Of a stretch of DNA of 64,000 bases, positions 49,592 through 61,714 are shown in pieces (the first letter of the stretch is position 1; each line of letters begins with the position of its first letter). The notes beneath the pieces were generated by a model that did not search any database, was not told the origin of the DNA, and was given only the letters and a program-made list of their open reading frames with translations. The DNA lies in contig NZ_CP034448.1 of the NCBI RefSeq assembly GCF_003952465.1, forward strand, positions 3,883,001 through 3,947,000. Direction: 5' to 3'. Both the position numbers and the translations under genes were made by a program. Origin of the DNA: Mesorhizobium sp. M1B.F.Ca.ET.045.04.1.1. GTDB lineage: Bacteria; Pseudomonadota; Alphaproteobacteria; Rhizobiales; Rhizobiaceae.

Positions 49592-50319
49592 GCGACCCCG
49601 CCGCCGGCCTGGATGTTCTCGCCGGTCAGCCAGCGGGCCTCATTGCTGGCCAGGAAGACGGCGACGTCGGCGACGTCGCGCGGCGCGCCGATCCTGCCGA
49701 AGGGCGACATGCCGGCAGCAACGGCGCGGTCACGCTCGGGCAGCAGATCCGTGTCGGTGAAGCCGGGCGACAGGGCGTTGACGGTGACGCCGCGCGGCCC
49801 GAGTTCGCGCGACAGCACGCGCACGAACTGTTCGACGGCGCCCTTGCTGCCGAGATAGAGGGCGGCGTGCGTGAAGTACATCTTTGTCCCGCCAGTGGAG
49901 ACTGCAATGATGCGGCCGCCTGCACGTACCCGGCGTGCCGCTTCCTGGAGCGTGAAGAAAGTGCCTTTGGCGTTGGTGCCGAAGACAAGGTCGAAATCGG
50001 CTTCGCTGGCCTCGACCAACGGTTTGATGACGGCGACGCCGACATTGGCGACGACGATGTCGATTGCGCCCAACTGGCTCTCGGTCTCGTCGAACAGGCG
50101 GCGAACGTCCGGCACGCTGGATATGTCCGCCTGAATGGCGATCGCCTTTCCGCCCTTGCTCGTGATGGCGGCCACCACCTCGTCCGCGGCTTTGCTGTTG
50201 CTGACATAGTTGACGACGACAGCGGCGCCGTTGGCTGCGAGTCCTTCCGCGATGGCGCGACCAATGCCGCGCGAACCGCCTGTGACGATTGCGGTTTTGC
50301 CCTGAAGCGCATGAGACAT
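49588..50319 (-). CDS. SDR family oxidoreductase
   Basis: A 243-residue classical SDR. It has 'TAIVTGGSRGIGRAIAEGL', 'IVVANVGVAVIKPL' at the NNAG position (NVGV), catalytic Ser in 'GRIIAVSTGGT', Tyr and Lys in 'YLGSKGAVEQFVRVL', and the C-terminal 'LASNEARWLTGENIQAGGG'. NADPH use is suggested by Arg after the first Gly motif. It is divergent from a LysR gene with a 9-bp inverted repeat between. GGAA lies seven bases before the ATG at 50319. The substrate is unknown. Confidence 0.92.
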   Translation of the reverse strand: MSHALQGKTAIVTGGSRGIGRAIAEGLAANGAAVVVNYVSNSKAADEVVAAITSKGGKAIAIQADISSVPDVRRLFDETESQLGAIDIVVANVGVAVIKPLVEASEADFDLVFGTNAKGTFFTLQEAARRVRAGGRIIAVSTGGTKMYFTHAALYLGSKGAVEQFVRVLSRELGPRGVTVNALSPGFTDTDLLPERDRAVAAGMSPFGRIGAPRDVADVAVFLASNEARWLTGENIQAGGGVA

Positions 50320-50397
50320 GTTCAGTTCCTTCAATTACTCCTTGCCGCGTCGGTTGCGCGACGGGCTGGCAATTGAGAAATAGCGGTATGCAATTGG

Positions 50398-50420
50398 TCA
50401 GATAATGGCCTATTATCTGA
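50398..50420. promoter_or_regulatory. LysR-type operator between SDR and LysR genes
   Basis: TCAGATAAT and ATTATCTGA are perfect 9-bp arms separated by GGCCT, forming a 23-bp palindrome with the T-N11-A character of LysR-type sites. It lies in the divergent region, 26 bases before the LysR ATG. Confidence 0.7.
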
Positions 50421-50446
50421 CTGGCTTGTTAATCCTGAGATACATA

Positions 50447-51343
50447 ATGAGAGGGTCTGAATTCACCGAACTCAGGGCCTTTGCGGCGATCGTGGAGGAG
50501 GGCAGTTTCATCCGCGCTTCTGCTAGGCTCAGGATTTCACCCCCGGCTCTCAGCCAGACGATACGGCAATTGGAAGCTCGCCTCGGCGTCCGCCTGCTGA
50601 ACCGGACGACACGCAGCGTCGCGCCGACCGCGGCCGGCGAGACGCTGTTTGCCCGCCTTGCGGTGGTGTTCGGTGAACTGGAAGGCGCTGTCGCGGACGT
50701 TCAGGCCGCGCGTGACAGCCCGACCGGTTCGCTGCGTATCAATGTTCCGCGCATTGCCGCAATGCGGTTCATCGCGCCGATCCTCGGCGACTTCCAGCGC
50801 GCCTATCCCGATATCGTACTGACGATCATCGTCGACGACCTGCTGACAGATATTGTCGAGGGGCGTTTCGATGCCGGAATCCGTCTTGGCGAACGGCTGG
50901 AGAGGGACATGGTTGCTGTCAAGCTGAGCGATGATTTGCAAATGGCCGCTGTGGCTGCTCCGGCCTACCTCAAGAGTCGCGCGATTCCGCGCTTCCCGCA
51001 GGATCTACACCAGCACCGCTGCATCAACTTTCAATGGCCCGGCGGAGGCAACATCTACCGATGGGAGTTCTCGCGCGGTAAGCGGTCGCTTGAAATCGCA
51101 GTCGAGGGAAGTCTCATCGTCAACGATACAGAGCTGATGCTCAATGCGGCGCTGGACGGAGCAGGCGTGGCTTACATGCTTGATTATCAAGTCCAGCCAT
51201 CGATCGAGACCGGCAAACTGATTCGGTTTCTCGAAAACTGGTCGCCCAGTTTTCCAGGCTTTTATCTATATCATCCAAGTCGACGGCATGTGCCGCCGGC
51301 ACTGCGTGTGTTCATCGATTTCATTCGGACGACTCGAGAGTAG
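50447..51343 (+). CDS. LysR family transcriptional regulator
   Basis: A 298-residue regulator with the LysR HTH 'ELRAFAAIVEEGSFIRASARL', 'ISPPALSQTIRQLEARLGVRLLNRTTR' (in part: PALSQTIRQLEARLGVRLL) and a substrate-binding-like C-terminal domain. It is of the group often placed beside short-chain dehydrogenases (AaeR/DmlR-like). The ATG at 50447 fits the HTH boundary. The palindrome at 50398-50420 lies between it and the divergent SDR, its probable target. Confidence 0.92.
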   Translation: MRGSEFTELRAFAAIVEEGSFIRASARLRISPPALSQTIRQLEARLGVRLLNRTTRSVAPTAAGETLFARLAVVFGELEGAVADVQAARDSPTGSLRINVPRIAAMRFIAPILGDFQRAYPDIVLTIIVDDLLTDIVEGRFDAGIRLGERLERDMVAVKLSDDLQMAAVAAPAYLKSRAIPRFPQDLHQHRCINFQWPGGGNIYRWEFSRGKRSLEIAVEGSLIVNDTELMLNAALDGAGVAYMLDYQVQPSIETGKLIRFLENWSPSFPGFYLYHPSRRHVPPALRVFIDFIRTTRE

Positions 51344-51385
51344 AGGCACGGAGCTGGAAGGACCAAGCTCCGTCCATCACAGGAA

Positions 51386-52564
51386 TCACAGCTTCGCCAG
51401 CAGTTCCGGCGTCGGCCAGCCATCCACCGGAAGGCCAAGCCGCATCTGTTCCTTGCGGATCGCTTCACGCGTGTTGGTGCCCAGGATGCCGTCGACCGTT
51501 CCCACATCGTAGCCCTTGGCTTCGAGCTTGGTCTGCAGCGCTTTCATCTGGTCGCCGCTGAGACCTTGCTCCGGCGTGCGCGGGTCGAATTGCGGCGCGC
51601 CGGCAAACCGTGTCGCGAGCACCGCGGCGGTCAGCGCATAGGTGAACGACTGGTTCCACTCCAGATAGACGTCGAAATTGTCGTAGGTCAGGAAGGCAGG
51701 ACCCTTGCGACCCATGGGCAATGCGAGCCCGGCCTTCAGGCCATTGTCGACGAGCGGCGTGCCGTTCGGATTGGTCACGCCCCACTGAGCCCATTGCGAG
51801 ATCGGCAACTTGTTGGTGCGGCCGGTCTGGTCCCAAGGCATATCGCCGGGAGCGCGCACTTCCTCGACCCAGGGCTGGTCGCGCTTCCAGCCGCGCGACA
51901 GGATCTTGTCGGCCGTGGTCATGATCACGTCCGGCACGCTGTTCCTGAGATCGACCGTGCCGTCACCGTCGCCGTCGACGCCGCGGGCGAGGTAGTCGGT
52001 CGGCAGGATCTGCGTCTGGCCGATCTCGCCGGCCCAGGCACCCTTCACGTCGGCCGGCAGCACGCCGCGGTCGATCAAGGTCAGCAGCGGCACAAGCTGC
52101 GGCCGAAAGAGCTGAGGGCGGCGGCAGTCATGCGAGAGCGTGACCAGCGCGTCCAGCGTATGGAAATCGCCCTGCACGGCGCCGAAATCGGTTTCCAGTC
52201 CCCAGAATGCGGTGATGACCGCCGGCTGCACGCCGAATTCCTTGTCGGCGCGCGCGAAGACATCGGCATATTTCTGGAGGTTGGCCGCGCCCTGTTTGAG
52301 GCGATATGCCGAGATCATGCGGTTCGAGAATTGGGTGAAGGTCTGTGTGAACACTCCTTGAGCGCGGTCGCGCGCCAGCACCTTCTCGTCGATGGTGGCG
52401 GCTTCCAGCGCGTCCAGCCCGACGGCGCCGACGCCGGCCGCCTTGGCTTCGGCCGCGACGCCCTGTTTCCAGGCTTCGAAATCGCCGCCGCATTCCTGTG
52501 CCGCCGCCGGCCAGGCGAAAGCACCGAGGACCAGCGCCGCCAAAATTTCAACGCGCAATCGCAT
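51386..52564 (-). CDS. MltB-type lytic murein transglycosylase with peptidoglycan-binding domain
   Basis: A 392-residue exported protein with a signal peptide (ending AWPAAA-Q). The SLT_2/MltB catalytic domain has 'VITAFWGLETDFGAVQGD' with the catalytic Glu, 'GAWAGEIGQTQILPTDYLARG' (part: AGEIGQTQILPTDYLARG) and 'VPDVIMTTADKILSRGW'. A C-terminal PG_binding_1 module follows ('EGLSGDQMKALQTKLEAKGY' and 'VDGILGTNTREAIRKEQ'). It cleaves glycan strands to 1,6-anhydro products. The start at 52564 corresponds to the signal peptide. A GH25 lysozyme gene lies upstream on the same strand. Confidence 0.92.
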   Translation of the reverse strand: MRLRVEILAALVLGAFAWPAAAQECGGDFEAWKQGVAAEAKAAGVGAVGLDALEAATIDEKVLARDRAQGVFTQTFTQFSNRMISAYRLKQGAANLQKYADVFARADKEFGVQPAVITAFWGLETDFGAVQGDFHTLDALVTLSHDCRRPQLFRPQLVPLLTLIDRGVLPADVKGAWAGEIGQTQILPTDYLARGVDGDGDGTVDLRNSVPDVIMTTADKILSRGWKRDQPWVEEVRAPGDMPWDQTGRTNKLPISQWAQWGVTNPNGTPLVDNGLKAGLALPMGRKGPAFLTYDNFDVYLEWNQSFTYALTAAVLATRFAGAPQFDPRTPEQGLSGDQMKALQTKLEAKGYDVGTVDGILGTNTREAIRKEQMRLGLPVDGWPTPELLAKL

Positions 52565-52746
52565 CGCTTCCCTTTCGAGACCGCCGCATTGATCCGTGAA
52601 ACCCGGCCGGGTCTGGACAGGATCATGCGTAGATTTCAAAGTTCAAGAGCGCCGTTCGGCACCCGGGTAGGGTGCGCCGCTCCGCATCACTAGCGGTTGC
52701 AACCATCGCCGCCCGCCGTGTCGAAAAGCAGGCACGGGGGCCGATG

Positions 52747-53538
52747 TCAACGGGTGTTCTGCCGCAGCCACTTGTTCCAGGCGGCTTCCGAGCCGTTGAA
52801 AACATTGATGTCGGACTTGCCGGTCATACCGGGCACGATGCCGGTGCCGGTGTATTGCCAGAACGCGAAGGGGTGGCTGCCGTATTTCTGACGCGGATGG
52901 CCCGCGACCGAGCGCAGCCAGTAGGGATAGCCGCGGAAGGTTGCCAGTTGATTGTCGTCGAAGAAGTCGAGCGAAGTGTAGATGATCGGCTTCTTGCCGT
53001 AGTGGCGCTCGACCATCTCGAGGAAGGTGGTCATCTCTGCGCGCACCGTCGCGGGATCGGGGCGCAGCCTGCAGGTCGGCGACTTCGGGTTCCATTCCAT
53101 GTCGAGCACCGGCGGCATTGCCGACGGGTCTCTTGGCACATTGGCGATGAACCAGCGCGCCTGGGTGGCGGCCGGCGTGCAGAAATAGAAGAAATGATAA
53201 GCCGCGCGCGGGATTCCGGCGGTTTTGGTGCGGGCCCAGTGTTCGTTGAAATAGTCATCGAACCGGTCGCCACCTTCCGTTGCCTTGATGAAGGCGAAGG
53301 ATATGCCGCTGGCCTTGGCCGTCGGCCAGTCGACCGAGGTTTGGTATTTGGAGACATCGGTGCCATGGATGGCATAATTCCACGGCGTGCCGCTGTCCCA
53401 TTCATGCGGCTTGGAATCCTCGAAACGCGGCGCGCGCACCGCGACAGTCTGCGATGACGGCGCCAGCGGCGAAAGATCCTCGACGGTCGAGCAGGCGCCC
53501 AACAGCGTAAGCATCAGGATGGCCGCAAGACGGCGCAT
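52747..53538 (-). CDS. GH25 family lysozyme, lipoprotein
   Basis: A 263-residue protein with a lipoprotein signal (LTLLGAC, Cys16) and a glycoside hydrolase family 25 domain: 'IHGTDVSKYQTSVDWP', 'FAFIKATEGGDRFDDYF', 'AYHFFYFCTPAATQARWF' and the catalytic acidic pair in 'PPVLDMEWNP', then 'PIIYTSLDFFDDN' and 'FWQYTGTGIVPGMTG'. It should hydrolyse peptidoglycan from the periplasmic face. Together with the downstream MltB gene it forms a small wall-degradation group. Confidence 0.93.
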   Translation of the reverse strand: MRRLAAILMLTLLGACSTVEDLSPLAPSSQTVAVRAPRFEDSKPHEWDSGTPWNYAIHGTDVSKYQTSVDWPTAKASGISFAFIKATEGGDRFDDYFNEHWARTKTAGIPRAAYHFFYFCTPAATQARWFIANVPRDPSAMPPVLDMEWNPKSPTCRLRPDPATVRAEMTTFLEMVERHYGKKPIIYTSLDFFDDNQLATFRGYPYWLRSVAGHPRQKYGSHPFAFWQYTGTGIVPGMTGKSDINVFNGSEAAWNKWLRQNTR

Positions 53539-53820
53539 GATATCCCCCGAGCCGGGATCAGCCGGCCGCTGATGGGTCCTTCACTGATGGTGGTCGCTTA
53601 CGCGGGCCCCCTCCGGACGGCCGCCCCACTGGGCCGCCCGCTCTTCATGCATGTCGTTGTCCCAAAGCAGCTTGGCACTTTTGGACCACATCCCTCCGTG
53701 ATCGCCGAACATGGTTGATAATCCGTTGACGGCGCTCGACATCGGATATGATTTTGCGGAAGCAATGGCGGCAAATCGATGACATAAATCGAGCCGGGAA
53801 ATCCAAGGGGCGGGAAAAAG
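53539..53820. other. Intergenic region between divergent envelope genes
   Basis: The 282-base gap contains one dispersed hairpin repeat (53646-53691). A possible promoter (TTGACG at 53726, TATGAT at 53747, 15-base spacer) faces the serine hydrolase gene. No ORF is supported. Confidence 0.4.
53646..53691. repeat. Dispersed ATGCATGTCG hairpin repeat, copy 4 (degenerate)
   Basis: CATGCATGTCGTTGTCCCAA opens the element as in copy 1; the right arm is worn (TTTTGGACCACATCC), so this copy is the least symmetric. Confidence 0.7.
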
Positions 53821-55206
53821 ATGCGGGCTGTCGTGAAGTTCATCAAATGGCTGCTGGGCCTCGTCGTGCTGGCGGTGGTCGGGCTCTTCGCCTGGCTCTA
53901 CTTTGCGCCGCCCGAGTTGATCCGCGTCGGCTCCGGCTATTCGGCCAAGATCGTCTGCTCGAACGTGTTCATCGCCGGCCGGGACCCGAACGAGGTGCTC
54001 GCCATCGACGTGCAGGCGCCGGGTCATCCGCTGCTCCGCCTGATGAAGGTATCTGTCGACAAGGAGAGGGGGCTTGTTTCGGCGGGCCTGTTCGGCGTGC
54101 TGGGCAAAAGCGTCGCGGTCGCGCGCGACGGGCTCGGCTGCGCCTCGGTTCCCAACGGCGACACCGGACGGGCGAGGCAGACATCCGTGCATGTCGAGCC
54201 TCTGGCGGTGACCGTGCAGGACGCGCTCTGGCCCGAAGGCGAACGGGTGGATGCCTCGCAAAACCCGCAAGTGTCGAAGATCATCGACGATGCCGCCATG
54301 GCCGGGACCGGCATGCGCGCGCTCGTTGTGGTGAAGAACGGCCATATCGTCGCGGAGCGCTTTGGCGATGGTTTTTCGGCCAAGACGCCGCTGCTCGGCT
54401 GGTCGATGACCAAGACGGTGAATGTCGCGATCGTCGGCACGCTGGTGAAGGACGGCAAGATGGCGCTCGACAGCAAGGACCTGTTCGCGCCGTGGAAGGC
54501 CGACGGGCGGGCCGCCATCAGCCTCGCCGACATGATGGCGATGTCGAGCGGGCTGGAGTTCAACGAGGATTACGGCGACGTCGCCGACGTGACCCGCATG
54601 CTCTATCTCGAGCCGGACATGGCGGGCTTTGGCGAGGCCAAGCCGCTCGCCGGCGAGGTGGGCAAGGTGTTTTCCTATTCGAGCGGCACGGCCGTCATGC
54701 TGTCGCGCCTGTGGCAGGACGCGGTCGGTGAGAAGGCAAAGGCGCTGGCATGGCCGCGGACCACGCTGTTCGGCCCGCTCGGCATGCACAGCGCGGTGCT
54801 CGAAACCGACGAGCAGGGCACGTTCGTCGGCTCGTCCTATCTCTATGCCACGGCGCATGACTGGGCCCGCTTCGGCCAGTTCCTGCTGCAGGGTGGCGTC
54901 TGGAACGGCGCGCAGATCTTGCCCGCCGGCTTCGTCGACTGGATGCGGGAGCCGGCACCGGCTTCGAAGGTCTACGGCAAGGGTCAGGTCTGGATCGAGG
55001 GCCCGGGCGACGAGGAAAGCCCCGGCGCTGGCGCCGCTGCCGGCCTGCCCAAGGATACCTATTGGATGGAAGGCCATGACGGCCAGACGGTGGCCATCAT
55101 TCCGTCGGAGCAACTGGTGGTGGTGCGTCTCGGGCTGACGCCCGCCAAGCTCGGCTATCGTCCGCAAGCCATGGTGGCGGCGCTGGTCAAGGCACTACAC
55201 CAGTAG
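53821..55206 (+). CDS. Beta-lactamase class C-like serine hydrolase, membrane anchored
   Basis: A 461-residue protein with an N-terminal membrane anchor ('WLLGLVVLAVVGLFAWLYFA') and a periplasmic penicillin-binding-protein-like domain. The SxxK motif is 'GWSMTKTVN' (Ser195), YxS-type 'FSYSSGTAV' follows, and 'EGHDGQTVAII' takes the KTG position. Members are class C beta-lactamase relatives acting as esterases or D-amino-acid peptidases rather than true beta-lactamases; the real substrate is unknown. The gene stands alone and is convergent with btaB. Confidence 0.88.
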   Translation: MRAVVKFIKWLLGLVVLAVVGLFAWLYFAPPELIRVGSGYSAKIVCSNVFIAGRDPNEVLAIDVQAPGHPLLRLMKVSVDKERGLVSAGLFGVLGKSVAVARDGLGCASVPNGDTGRARQTSVHVEPLAVTVQDALWPEGERVDASQNPQVSKIIDDAAMAGTGMRALVVVKNGHIVAERFGDGFSAKTPLLGWSMTKTVNVAIVGTLVKDGKMALDSKDLFAPWKADGRAAISLADMMAMSSGLEFNEDYGDVADVTRMLYLEPDMAGFGEAKPLAGEVGKVFSYSSGTAVMLSRLWQDAVGEKAKALAWPRTTLFGPLGMHSAVLETDEQGTFVGSSYLYATAHDWARFGQFLLQGGVWNGAQILPAGFVDWMREPAPASKVYGKGQVWIEGPGDEESPGAGAAAGLPKDTYWMEGHDGQTVAIIPSEQLVVVRLGLTPAKLGYRPQAMVAALVKALHQ

Positions 55207-55212
55207 CGCCTG

Positions 55213-55878
55213 CTATTTGCGAGCGCCGATCACCGCCAGCCAGGCATAGCCGCGATAAAGCGTTCTGAAATGGAAGGTTGTGCCGTTCCGCTCGGATTCC
55301 GATTCAAGGACATCGCGCAGCGAGGCGCGCGGCTCGACATGGAATTTCCGCAGCCAGCCGCGCAGCAACGCCCGGAACCAGCGCGGCAGGCCTTCCTGCT
55401 GGCCGAAATCGACGACATGCAGCGAGCCGCCTGGAGCAAGCGCGGCGAGCGCCGCCGAGACGGTCTTTTCCCACCCAGGGATCATCGACAGCGAATAGGA
55501 AACGAAGACGCGGTCGAAGCGCGCGGTACCGAAAAGCGCCTTGGCATCGAAGTCGGTGGCGTCGCCGCGAGCCAGGGTGACCCGAGCGGCGAGACCTTCG
55601 CGGGCCATAGCGGCGTTCGCCGTTTCCAGCATCTCGGCCGAGATATCGAGGCCGAAAAAGCGGGCGTTCGGATAGCGGCGGGCGGCAAGCACGATGTTGC
55701 GGCCGGTGCCGCAGCCGAGTTCCAACACGGTGCCGCCTTGCGGCATGTCGAGCCCTGCGATCAGCTGGTCGCGGCCGAGCAGGTAGTATTTGCGGGTCAG
55801 GTCGTAGATGTGGCGCTGCCAGCGATAGACGCCGTCCATCAGCTCGGCATGGCTGGCCGGCAGTTCGGTCGCGTTCAT
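55213..55878 (-). CDS. btaB: Betaine lipid N-methyltransferase (BtaB-type)
   Basis: A 221-residue SAM-dependent methyltransferase with 'VLELGCGTGRNIVLAARRYP', 'FFGLDISAEMLETA' and 'VSYSLSMIPGW'. It overlaps the btaA gene by four bases (ATGA). BtaB methylates diacylglyceryl-homoserine three times to give the phosphorus-free lipid DGTS. Length and the tail ('FHFRTLYRGYAWLAVIGAR') fit BtaB. The Pho box upstream of btaA points to induction under phosphate limitation. The reaction is inferred from family and operon position. Confidence 0.9.
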   Translation of the reverse strand: MNATELPASHAELMDGVYRWQRHIYDLTRKYYLLGRDQLIAGLDMPQGGTVLELGCGTGRNIVLAARRYPNARFFGLDISAEMLETANAAMAREGLAARVTLARGDATDFDAKALFGTARFDRVFVSYSLSMIPGWEKTVSAALAALAPGGSLHVVDFGQQEGLPRWFRALLRGWLRKFHVEPRASLRDVLESESERNGTTFHFRTLYRGYAWLAVIGARK

Positions 55879-57122
55879 GCGGCGCGCTTCACATAGAGGT
55901 GGAAGCCGCCATAAATGGCCGAACGGTCCTTGGCGGAGAATTCGCGCGAGGCCTCGGTCTCATAGTGCCATTGGTCGAGCAGCGAGTTGGAGACGCGGCC
56001 CGGCAGCAGGCTGGGCTCGGCCGCGGTGCGGAAGATCACGCGGGCGCCAACCGAGGCCGTGCGGGTGATCTCGGTCCACAAATCGTTGAGCAGGTCGTCG
56101 GTCATCCAGTCCTGCGCGTCGAGCAGGACGAAGCGGTCGACCGAGCCCGCATCCTTGGCGGCCAGGAATTTGATCAGGTTGGCATGATGGATGGCGACGC
56201 GATCGATGTTGGCACGGATCGTTTTGTAGTTGCCCGGCTCGAGATAGGCGGGCAGGGCTGCCTCGCCAGGTTCCGGATAGCGGCGGGCGAAGGCCTGCCA
56301 GGCGAAATAATTGTTCTTCAGCGGAAAATCGCAGGCGAGCTTTTCCAGCCGCGCCTTCAAGACGCTCGCCATCGAGCCGTCGCCGGAGGTGATAAGAGAG
56401 TCGTATTGCGCCGGCGGGATGCCGAGGCCGAACAGCGACGCCTTGCGCGACGTCGCCCAGCGCAGGAGCTTCTTGTCGAAGACCGGCGCCAGCTCCTCGT
56501 TGAAGAAGCGGCGCTGCTCGCCAATGTTATTCGCCTTCATGATGCCGGCCGGATCGACGCCGAACAGCTTGCCGACGCGATGGCCCATGGCGATGAAGAG
56601 GCCGAGCAGGCCGGTCTGATAGAAGTTGCGGTCGAAGACCGAGATGCGGCGGCGGCCGCGCCAGTTCCGGCGCTCCCAATAGTGGCGGCTGACCGGATCG
56701 AGATGCGGCGCGATGAAGCGGTCGTAGGCTTCCGAATTATGGCTGGTGTCGGCGGCGCCGAAGAAGCGGAACAGGTCGCCCTGGGACGGCAGGTGGCGAA
56801 CCGCTCCCAGTTTCATGCGGTTCAGCGCGATGTGCGCGGCGTTGAGGTCGACGGCGTCGATCCGGGCCGGCGAGCGGGTGAGGTAAGCCAGGATGTTGCA
56901 GCCGCCTGACGCGATTGTGACGATGCGATGGCCGGCGCCAAGCTGCATGGCCTCCATGTCGACATCCGGGTCCTCCCAGATCTGCGGATAGACAAGGCCG
57001 GAAAACAGGAAGGCGAAGAGACGTTCGGAAATGCCATCCTTCGACAATGCCCGGTTTTGGTAGACCGCCTTTCCGACTTCCTTGCCTCGGCGATAAACGA
57101 GTTCTCCCGAAACATCCGACAT
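55875..57122 (-). CDS. btaA: SAM:diacylglycerol 3-amino-3-carboxypropyltransferase (BtaA)
   Basis: A 415-residue DUF3419 protein that transfers the aminobutyrate group of SAM to diacylglycerol, the first step of DGTS synthesis. It has 'LVYPQIWEDPDVDMEAMQLG', the SAM-binding 'IVTIASGGCNILAYLT' and 'IDAVDLNAAHIALNRMKL', and 'FVLLDAQDWMTDDLLNDLW'. The ATG at 57122 (MSDVSGEL) was chosen for family length; the longer ORF runs into the Pho box and the preceding gene. It is first in the btaAB operon. DGTS replaces phospholipids when phosphate is scarce. Confidence 0.92.
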   Translation of the reverse strand: MSDVSGELVYRRGKEVGKAVYQNRALSKDGISERLFAFLFSGLVYPQIWEDPDVDMEAMQLGAGHRIVTIASGGCNILAYLTRSPARIDAVDLNAAHIALNRMKLGAVRHLPSQGDLFRFFGAADTSHNSEAYDRFIAPHLDPVSRHYWERRNWRGRRRISVFDRNFYQTGLLGLFIAMGHRVGKLFGVDPAGIMKANNIGEQRRFFNEELAPVFDKKLLRWATSRKASLFGLGIPPAQYDSLITSGDGSMASVLKARLEKLACDFPLKNNYFAWQAFARRYPEPGEAALPAYLEPGNYKTIRANIDRVAIHHANLIKFLAAKDAGSVDRFVLLDAQDWMTDDLLNDLWTEITRTASVGARVIFRTAAEPSLLPGRVSNSLLDQWHYETEASREFSAKDRSAIYGGFHLYVKRAA

Positions 57123-57171
57123 GGCAAGGTGATTCCCCATTTGCGTTGGCGCAAGCGGGTAGCGCAGCGTC

Positions 57172-57189
57172 ATGACAGGCGGGTGACAG
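57172..57189 (-). promoter_or_regulatory. Pho box upstream of btaAB
   Basis: On the minus strand, CTGTCAC-CCGC-CTGTCAT gives two CTGTCAT-type heptamers in direct repeat with an 11-base period, matching 13 of 14 heptamer positions of the PhoB box. It lies 50-67 bases before the btaA start and just after the oxoprolinase stop. Confidence 0.75.
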
Positions 57190-57208
57190 GCTGTTGACGC
57201 TGGTATAT

Positions 57209-60940
<3,732 letters not shown>

Positions 60941-60984
60941 GTTGCCTCCCTTTGCGGTCGTGCGGATCTAGGTTTTTCATTGCC

Positions 60985-61019
60985 TTATCGATGTCAATAC
61001 GTCAATATATTATCGATAA
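60985..61019. promoter_or_regulatory. Two TTATCGAT boxes between oxoprolinase and its regulator
   Basis: TTATCGAT at 60985-60992 and the palindrome TTATCGATAA at 61010-61019 lie about 25 bases apart, centre to centre, in the 98-base divergent region. They are the probable binding sites of the winged-helix protein at 61039. Confidence 0.55.
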
Positions 61020-61038
61020 AACATCGGAAAGGCATCGC

Positions 61039-61554
61039 ATGCAACGCGAAGAATGGGGGCCGATCGTTTCGGCATCGCATCTGTCGGTTGGGGCCATGCC
61101 GTCCATGTCGGAACTGGAATTCGCCCTGACGGTCACCGGCAACGCCTTTCAGCGCTGGACGGTGAGGTGCATGGCGGCCGCCGGCTACCCCAGCCTCACC
61201 CATCTCGACGTCCTTCTGCTGCATGCCACCAACCATCGAGGGCGCGAGAAGACGCAGGCCGATCTCTGCACCATGTTCAACATCGAGGACACCCATCTTG
61301 CGACCTATTCGATCAAGAAACTCGCCGGAATGGGCCTTGTCCGAACCGGCAGACGCGGCAAGGAAAAGATCGTAGGGGTTACCGAAGCTGGCGCGCGGGC
61401 GTGCGAACGCTACCGGGAGTTGCGCGAAGGGTTGCTGATTTCGAGCATCAAAACCCTCGGGCTCGATGAAGAGGCGCTCAGCAGGCTCGCGGCGCTGATG
61501 CGCGCGGTGTCTGGCCAGTACGACCAGGCTGCCCGCGGCGCCGTCAGCCTGTAG
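61039..61554 (+). CDS. Winged-helix (MarR-like) transcriptional regulator
   Basis: A 171-residue protein with a MarR-type winged helix: 'SLTHLDVLLLHATNHRGREKTQADLCTMFNI' (in part: LTHLDVLLLHATNHRG), recognition-helix region 'EDTHLATYSIKKLAGMGLV' and wing 'RTGRRGKEKIVGVTEAG'. It belongs to the group annotated as MarR-like/winged helix DNA-binding proteins that sit beside hydantoinase and amino-acid catabolic genes. It is divergent from the oxoprolinase gene, its likely target, with TTATCGAT boxes between. The ATG at 61039 begins MQREEW. Confidence 0.88.
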   Translation: MQREEWGPIVSASHLSVGAMPSMSELEFALTVTGNAFQRWTVRCMAAAGYPSLTHLDVLLLHATNHRGREKTQADLCTMFNIEDTHLATYSIKKLAGMGLVRTGRRGKEKIVGVTEAGARACERYRELREGLLISSIKTLGLDEEALSRLAALMRAVSGQYDQAARGAVSL

Positions 61555-61714
61555 CAGGCGCACCATCTCGCCAAATTGCCTGTAATACCGGGGCGTTAGC
61601 AGTTATCGCGATGTTACACGCAGAAACGCAACGTTACGAAACTCCCGAGCCGCTTGATGCATTTCTCCTGCGACTGTTCACCGAAACGTGAACGTTTGTT
61701 GAAGGAGTGATATC

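Noticed and set aside
53581-55167. 528-codon open frame antisense to the serine hydrolase
   Set aside because: The plus-strand gene has SxxK, YxS and HDG motifs and a membrane anchor; the antisense frame has none.
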